Positions 4,901 through 8,086 of a DNA stretch of 8,086 nucleotides are shown here, in pieces. Under the pieces are notes generated by a model. That model did no database searches and was not told where the DNA came from. It saw only the letters and a program-made list of their open reading frames with translations. Source of the DNA: Ectothiorhodospiraceae bacterium (lineage in GTDB: Bacteria; Pseudomonadota; Gammaproteobacteria; Thiohalomonadales; Thiohalomonadaceae); NCBI GenBank assembly GCA_007125455.1, contig SLDE01000055.1, positions 1 through 8,086 of the forward strand, read 5' to 3'. The translations under genes and the position numbers were made by a program. Position 1 is the stretch's first letter, and every line of letters starts with the position of its first letter.

Positions 4901-7752
4901 CGTACCAGGGTGGAGATCTGCTGGCGCTCCAGCCGCTGCAGGTGCAACTGGGGTAGTGGGGTGGTCTTCAGCTGCTGATCGATGGCGATCCAGCGGATCT
5001 GTCGTTCACTGTCGCGGCGGATGAAGTCGAGACGACCATCGGCACGCCAACCCACCAGCTGCTCCAGTGGGGAGAGCAGTACCGTGCTGGCGGCGCTGAC
5101 CTGGCGACCGCCACCCGGTTCAAAGCCCTCGGCGTGAAAGCGTAGCCGGTAGGTGCCGCTGGGGTGTTGCGTTAGTGGCAGGGCGAAACGGGTCAGGCCC
5201 TCGGCATCGCTGCGCTGGGGGTCGAGGATCTGCTCGACGCGGCGCAGCGGCTGGTCGGGATCCACGCTGGGATCGTCGAAGCGATAGTCGGCGTAGTCGC
5301 GGAAATGAAAGCCGCTGGGCTCCAGGGTGTAGCGTGCCTCGATGCGCCGATCCTGGGCGGGGCTACCGAACAGGTTTTCCAGCCGCACTTCGGCTTGCAA
5401 GCCATCGGCAAACTGCGATGGGCGCAGCCAGGCCTGCCCACGGTGGTCGGGCAGGGTGGTCTGGATGCGCAGGGTGTCGGGTTCGAACTCCTCTACCTGG
5501 AAGGTGGTATGGCCGATCTGCTGGCCACGGTGGCGGCCATTGCGTATCAAGTAGAGCGAGGCCTGGTAGTTGCCGGTTTCGCTGTGGGGTTCGCTGCGGT
5601 AGTGCTGCTCCAGCATCCCCAGCTCGGGCAGGGTCAGGCGTTGGGTGAGTACTGCCTGACCACGGGGGTTGCGGATCTCCAGCTCCAGGGGGATCTTGTT
5701 GGGCAGGGCCAGATCCTGCTGGCGTACGATGGCGGCCAATTGTACGGTCTCACCGGGACGGTAGATCCCCCGGTCGCTGAACAGATAGGAACCAAGCCTA
5801 TCCCCCTCGCCAAAATGGTGTTCGCCGCCCACATCGAAGCGCGACAGGTTGAGCTGACGCTGGCCCCGGTTGTAGGGCAGGAAGGCCACATCCTCGCCGT
5901 GGCGCACCAGATAGACGGTGGGTTGCTGTTCGCGCTCGAAGCCACGGGTGTCGGACAGGTGGGCGTGGCCGCGTGGGTCGGTGCGCCCCTCCAGTACCGG
6001 CTCGCCGTTGCGCCCCAGCAAGGCCACCTCGGCCCCCGCCACCGGACGACCATCCTGTAGGGACTGAACAAAGAGATCCCGCGAGCCGTCGTTGTTGTCC
6101 TTGACCAGCAGGCCCAGGTCGGTGACCAGGATCAGGCGCTTGTCGGCCACACCGTGGATAGCCCGCTGGCGGGCCGGATCCCAGCCATTTACCTCGATAA
6201 AGAACAGCCCGTAGCCATCGTCCTCGCGTAGGGCCGCACTCAGGTCCACCGAGGCGTGGTTGGCATCGGCGGGATGCCGGGAGGAGAGCGGCAGGATCCG
6301 CTCTTCGCGGGCAGCAATATTCTGCTCACTAAACTGATAGCGGCGGAAGATGGGGTTGCTGATGTCGCCCTGGCTTTGGGTGATCAGGTGGTTGAGGTGG
6401 CCGGGAAGTACCCGCCCTACGGTCACCTGCAGTGCCTCCAGATTGCGGCTTGTAAGCCCCAGACGACGCTCACCGGAAAGGGCCAGCACCGCGCCCTCGC
6501 TGGCGATGCTGACCTCGCGCGGGTAGTCGGGGATCTGCAAGACCTGATCCCAGCCATCGCGCAGGGCAAAGTCATGCACCGAGCTGATCCCGGCGGCCAG
6601 GCGCACATAGAGTTGGCGTTGCCCCGGTACGTCCAGGCGCAGGTTGTGGCCGCGCTCAGCCTCACGTTGATTGGGGATCAGCTCGCCCTCAACCCGCGTG
6701 GCCCGGCCTAGCACCTGCTCGTCTACCTCGCGTGGACTGCGCCAGTTGGGGCGGCGCTCAGGGAGTAGGTAGATCTCCAGATGTGCCAGCAGATCAGCGC
6801 TGCTCAGGTCGTCACTAAAGTGCAGACTCAGCACCTGCTCAGGCCTGCCTTGGTCATTGCGCACAATGCCCAGCGCTGTTCGCTCAACCCGGAACAGGCT
6901 GTAGCGATCGGGGATCATCAGTTCACCATGTAGCGGTTCGGCGCTGCGCGCCTTGCCGGTGGCACTGCGCAGACCCGCCTCCAGCTGCAGGATCATGGGC
7001 TGCGATTCGGCGGGTAGCTCCAGTGGTTCGGATTGCACAAAGGCGCGTCGACCGTGCTCTTCCAGTCGGATGGTGTAGGGGATCCGTTGCGGGGTGGTGG
7101 CGCGATCCGCCCCCGAGGGTCGCATGCGCAGCGCCAGTTTATCGTGCAGGCTGGTCTCATCGACAGGGTGGGTAAACTCCAGCGTGGCCAGGGCGCGGCG
7201 GATCTGCCGCTGCTGTGGGTCCTGGTAAAACTCGATACTCGACAGACTGGCGCTCAACGCCGCGCTGCGAAAGCCGGGGCGCTTGTCGTCCAGACGCACG
7301 CCATCGCGAAACAGGCTCTCCCCCAGATGTAAGCGATAAAGGCTGTCGGCAGCCCAGTCCTGCTCCGGCGCGAACTGCAATACCCGCTCATCAAGCCAAC
7401 GCCACTGGCCGGGAAGGTCCGGCTCCAGCGTCACCCCCTGGGTGATCACCCGATCCAGCAGCGCCAGATTGGCCACCGAGTCTGGGGCATCCGGCTCGCT
7501 GGGCTTAAAACTGATGCGCAGCGGCTGTGGTCGAACCTCACCATCCACCAGCTCAGCCACCCCCGGCGCGCTGATCGCCACCTGATAGTGCAGCGGCTGC
7601 GGCAGGCTTTGGTAGTAGAACCAAGCCGCCGACAGCCCCAACAAGACCAACACCACCAGCCCGGTGCGCAGCCGGTGGCGGGCGAGGGCACAAAGCCAGG
7701 GAGGTGGCGTCCAGCTCAGTTGGCCAAACAGGGTATACAGCAGGCGGGTCAT
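1972..7752 (-). CDS. Bacterial alpha-2-macroglobulin family protein, membrane-anchored, thioester-containing
   Basis: A 1926-residue protein of the YfhM/ECAM type. Family members act in the periplasm as broad protease traps: cleavage in a bait region triggers a conformational change and a reactive thioester captures the protease. Visible parts: a short cytoplasmic basic segment and a hydrophobic anchor at residues 31-47 (TGLVVLVLLGLSAAWFY) without a lipobox; N-terminal beta-rich domains; the MG2 signature DRGIYRPGE at 660-668; VDEGILQ at 1159-1165; a probable bait region at about 1190-1238; the alpha-2-macroglobulin domain from FWSGLLDTDNEG (1240 on); the thioester CTEQ at 1450-1453 opening the helical thioester domain (GGFVLWPG from 1496); and a C-terminal domain with LLPGGF and a proline-rich loop at about 1844-1865. 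Start 7752 was chosen over the upstream in-frame ATG at 7848 because AAGGA lies 8 nt before it, a candidate promoter lies between the two, and the extension has no signal character. At 1926 residues it is longer than E. coli YfhM (about 1650). The frame is uninterrupted. No pbpC lies beside it. The family assignment is very secure. Confidence 0.96.
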   Translation of the reverse strand: MTRLLYTLFGQLSWTPPPWLCALARHRLRTGLVVLVLLGLSAAWFYYQSLPQPLHYQVAISAPGVAELVDGEVRPQPLRISFKPSEPDAPDSVANLALLDRVITQGVTLEPDLPGQWRWLDERVLQFAPEQDWAADSLYRLHLGESLFRDGVRLDDKRPGFRSAALSASLSSIEFYQDPQQRQIRRALATLEFTHPVDETSLHDKLALRMRPSGADRATTPQRIPYTIRLEEHGRRAFVQSEPLELPAESQPMILQLEAGLRSATGKARSAEPLHGELMIPDRYSLFRVERTALGIVRNDQGRPEQVLSLHFSDDLSSADLLAHLEIYLLPERRPNWRSPREVDEQVLGRATRVEGELIPNQREAERGHNLRLDVPGQRQLYVRLAAGISSVHDFALRDGWDQVLQIPDYPREVSIASEGAVLALSGERRLGLTSRNLEALQVTVGRVLPGHLNHLITQSQGDISNPIFRRYQFSEQNIAAREERILPLSSRHPADANHASVDLSAALREDDGYGLFFIEVNGWDPARQRAIHGVADKRLILVTDLGLLVKDNNDGSRDLFVQSLQDGRPVAGAEVALLGRNGEPVLEGRTDPRGHAHLSDTRGFEREQQPTVYLVRHGEDVAFLPYNRGQRQLNLSRFDVGGEHHFGEGDRLGSYLFSDRGIYRPGETVQLAAIVRQQDLALPNKIPLELEIRNPRGQAVLTQRLTLPELGMLEQHYRSEPHSETGNYQASLYLIRNGRHRGQQIGHTTFQVEEFEPDTLRIQTTLPDHRGQAWLRPSQFADGLQAEVRLENLFGSPAQDRRIEARYTLEPSGFHFRDYADYRFDDPSVDPDQPLRRVEQILDPQRSDAEGLTRFALPLTQHPSGTYRLRFHAEGFEPGGGRQVSAASTVLLSPLEQLVGWRADGRLDFIRRDSERQIRWIAIDQQLKTTPLPQLHLQRLERQQISTLVREPNGVYQYQSVERETLLEEKPFAIAAEGSDYRLPSEQAGDFVLQLVDDQGNVLSRIPYTVVGEANLGARLEQNAELRLRLDRDDYRPGEWIELNITAPYTGSGLVTIESDRVHAFEWFHSDSQSSMQRIRVPEGLEGNAYVNVAFVRAADSPEIFASPLSYAVAPFTIDRSQRELGLTIEAPKKARPGEEMAIHYRSDTPARLLIFAVDEGILQVADHPTPAPLDHFLRKRALQVRTQQMLDLILPEYRLLLEHSASGGDMLARSAMMEAAIGANLNPFARAVEQPVAFWSGLLDTDNEGGSYRFTLPEHFNGELRIMAVAVSAQAMASLERSTTVRAPFVLTPNAPLMVAPGDEFELSVGVANMLEGSGSQLPIQIALEADAGLEVIGESEYSLALDEGDEGRLRFQLRALEAPGPQALRLRASHADTSARRSSTLSIRPAVPHRVTLQSGHTEGQAELSLQRRLIPQLAQQQLAASASPLVLTQGMLGYLEAFPHACTEQRVSQVFPLIGLSQHPGHADQRDEFQRRIDDLLHRLRSRQQADGGFVLWPGMRNSEMEVSLYVAHFLLAAREQGHSVPQDMLTPLLGYLRRQAQQPQQDLEQARQRATAIYLLIRHGEVMSNQLVHLHEGLEREHGEAWRSQLSSAYLAASYQMLRQRGEAEALIEAYRPAQAQGRHHFFQDSLSQDAQYLHLLARHFPERLDSLPQSRLDAVLEPILAGEIHTHSAAWSILALGAWGKAVLGTEDGETLTLQARIDQTWQTLEQASQPFPHAEIDVESEGLRIEGEGPLFYQFSQAGFDRLLPQQASREGLEILREFLDAEGNTLTLTQGERGTALSPGDGGIRVGDELTVRLRLRSTDQRHHQQVALIDLLPGGFAVERDSLPREPQIGIPPMPQPRPASAPQPGWQPDYVDIREDRVVFYGSFGPEVTTIEYRVRATAAGEFIVPPTYAEAMYDHRVRAHDKPGQIKVRQD

Positions 7753-7785
7753 GGCGCGGTTCCTTGTGCAAACGGCTAACAGCTG

Positions 7786-7815
7786 AGCATAGCAGCAGCT
7801 ACGGGGTGTTGACCA
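7786..7815 (-). promoter_or_regulatory. Candidate extended -10 promoter of the macroglobulin gene
   Basis: On the - strand TGC-TATGCT (extended -10, hexamer at 7786-7791) lies 18 bp after TGGTCA (7810-7815, four of six matches to -35). The start would be near 7779, giving a leader of about 27 nt that contains the AAGGA ribosome site at 7761-7765. The hexamers are moderate, and the TGn extension is the best support. Confidence 0.4.
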
Positions 7816-7830
7816 CGCCCAGTGTGGGCG
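7816..7830. repeat. Perfect 6-bp inverted repeat abutting the macroglobulin -35 box
   Basis: CGCCCA (7816-7821), spacer GTG, TGGGCG (7825-7830). It touches the candidate -35 box at 7810-7815, so it could be an operator. There is no T-run on either side, which argues against a terminator. Confidence 0.35.
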
Positions 7831-7893
7831 CATACTCGCATTTCTCACCGAGGGAGGCTTACACCAGCCTTTGGAAAGTATGTGGTTGCCCTG

Positions 7894-7909
7894 TGAGCAG
7901 GTCTGCTCA
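7894..7909. repeat. Near-perfect 16-bp dyad
   Basis: TGAGCAG (7894-7900), two bases GT, CTGCTCA (7903-7909). It could form a 6-bp hairpin with a 4-nt loop or serve as a dimer-binding site. It overlaps the stop of the small - strand ORF. No T-run follows on either strand. Confidence 0.45.
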
Positions 7910-8053
7910 GAAAACCGTTATGTCAAGACGTGACCCCGCTAGTGTGACCCCGCTAGTGGGATCGCCCTGCAGGTATGGGAGTAGCGGGCTTGGCGCTTCG
8001 CGGTGATCTACGGCGATAGTGGTGCTTGCAGGAAGGTCCATTTCCTCCTCCAT
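7907..8053 (-). pseudogene. Possible remnant of an ERCC4-type nuclease gene (N-terminal fragment)
   Basis: A 48-codon frame from ATG 8053 to TGA 7907-7909. Residues 10-29 contain TTIAVDHREAPSPLLPYLQ, which resembles the first strand and helix of ERCC4 (XPF/Mus81-type) nuclease domains, where the VD-RE pattern carries catalytic acidic residues. After about residue 31 the sequence runs into the 14-bp tandem duplication, the resemblance ends, and a stop follows. A full ERCC4 protein would be several times longer, so this looks like a gene cut off by rearrangement. A ribosome site is present: AGGGA lies just before ATG 8053, and GAGGAGG before the in-frame ATG at 8041. Directly upstream, a frame open from the window edge ends with LKKQCR and TGA at 8063-8065, 9 nt before this start, perhaps the tail of an upstream gene in the same operon. 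Alternative: a spurious short ORF. The family link rests on one short motif only. Confidence 0.3.
7930..7957. repeat. 14-bp perfect tandem duplication
   Basis: The unit GTGACCCCGCTAGT occurs twice in direct succession (7930-7943 and 7944-7957), preceded by TCAAGAC. The unit length is not a multiple of three, so the duplication would shift any reading frame crossing it. It lies where the ERCC4-like similarity ends. Confidence 0.85.
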
Positions 8054-8086
8054 CGTTCCCTGTCAGCGGCACTGCTTCTTCAGCCA

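Larger units (their letters stand above)
7753..8086. other. Region without a secure gene
   Basis: About 334 nt between the macroglobulin start and the window edge. It holds the macroglobulin promoter, the 6-bp dyad beside it, a 5-bp dyad AGGCT/AGCCT (7855-7870), a longer dyad at 7894-7909, a 14-bp tandem duplication at 7930-7957, and a short - strand ORF that looks like a gene remnant. The + strand frame open across 7704-8006 overlaps the macroglobulin N-terminus and has no family-like sequence, so it is not called. Confidence 0.6.

Noticed and set aside
5305..6060. Long + strand open frames of 251 and 242 codons (5305-6060 and 4045-4773)
   Set aside because: They lie antisense inside the conserved macroglobulin gene, resemble no protein family, and are expected from its high-GC codon use.
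7753..7848. Upstream ATG at 7848 for the macroglobulin frame
   Set aside because: The 32 added residues have no signal character, a candidate promoter lies inside them, and ATG 7752 has AAGGA at a proper distance.
7930..7957. CRISPR-like repeat
   Set aside because: Two directly adjacent 14-bp copies without spacers are a simple tandem duplication.
7704..8006. 100-codon + strand open frame at the right end
   Set aside because: It begins inside the macroglobulin N-terminus on the opposite strand, has no ribosome site and no family resemblance.

Overview
The window reads as chromosomal DNA of a Gram-negative, GC-rich proteobacterium, most likely a gammaproteobacterium. The reasons are a MetE C-terminus close to the enterobacterial form, a very large bacterial alpha-2-macroglobulin with a membrane anchor, and a HigB2/HigA2-type toxin-antitoxin pair closely resembling the Vibrio cholerae one. 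This taxonomic guess is an inference. No rRNA, tRNA, CRISPR array or intact transposase is visible.

Layout, left to right. (1) 1-146, + strand: the last 47 codons of metE (cobalamin-independent methionine synthase), including its C-terminal zinc cysteine. (2) 147-812, + strand: a compact toxin-antitoxin module, higB then higA, with the two genes overlapping by 8 nt. It starts right behind metE, has lower GC (about 50% in higB against about 67% in the metE tail, counted by eye), and carries its own candidate promoter and operator dyad. It looks like an acquired cassette. (3) 926-1843, - strand: a DUF1186 protein with a strikingly basic C-terminal tail, convergent with higA, with a good promoter (perfect TATAAT) at 1883-1912. 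(4) 1972-7752, - strand: one 1926-residue alpha-2-macroglobulin family protein that fills more than 70% of the window. It has an N-terminal membrane anchor, the MG2 signature, and an intact CTEQ thioester motif whose cysteine is the only one outside the anchor region. (5) 7753-8086: about 330 nt with no secure gene. It holds the macroglobulin promoter, two short dyads, a 14-bp tandem duplication, and a small - strand ORF whose first 30 residues resemble the start of an ERCC4-type nuclease and which then runs into the duplication, so it is probably a gene remnant.

How the parts relate. The macroglobulin is expected to be an inner-membrane-anchored periplasmic protease trap. Its usual partner pbpC is not next to it; the gene downstream is the DUF1186 protein, on the same strand but with its own promoter. 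The higBA module is functionally separate, yet a 9-base word inside its operator dyad (GTATACGGC) recurs beside the -35 of the DUF1186 promoter. This suggests, without proving, that HigA may also bind there. Nothing here amounts to a clearly new multi-gene system. The best leads are the shared operator word, the C8 tract that separates the two functional halves of HigA, the two-cysteine macroglobulin without pbpC, and the broken ERCC4-like fragment.
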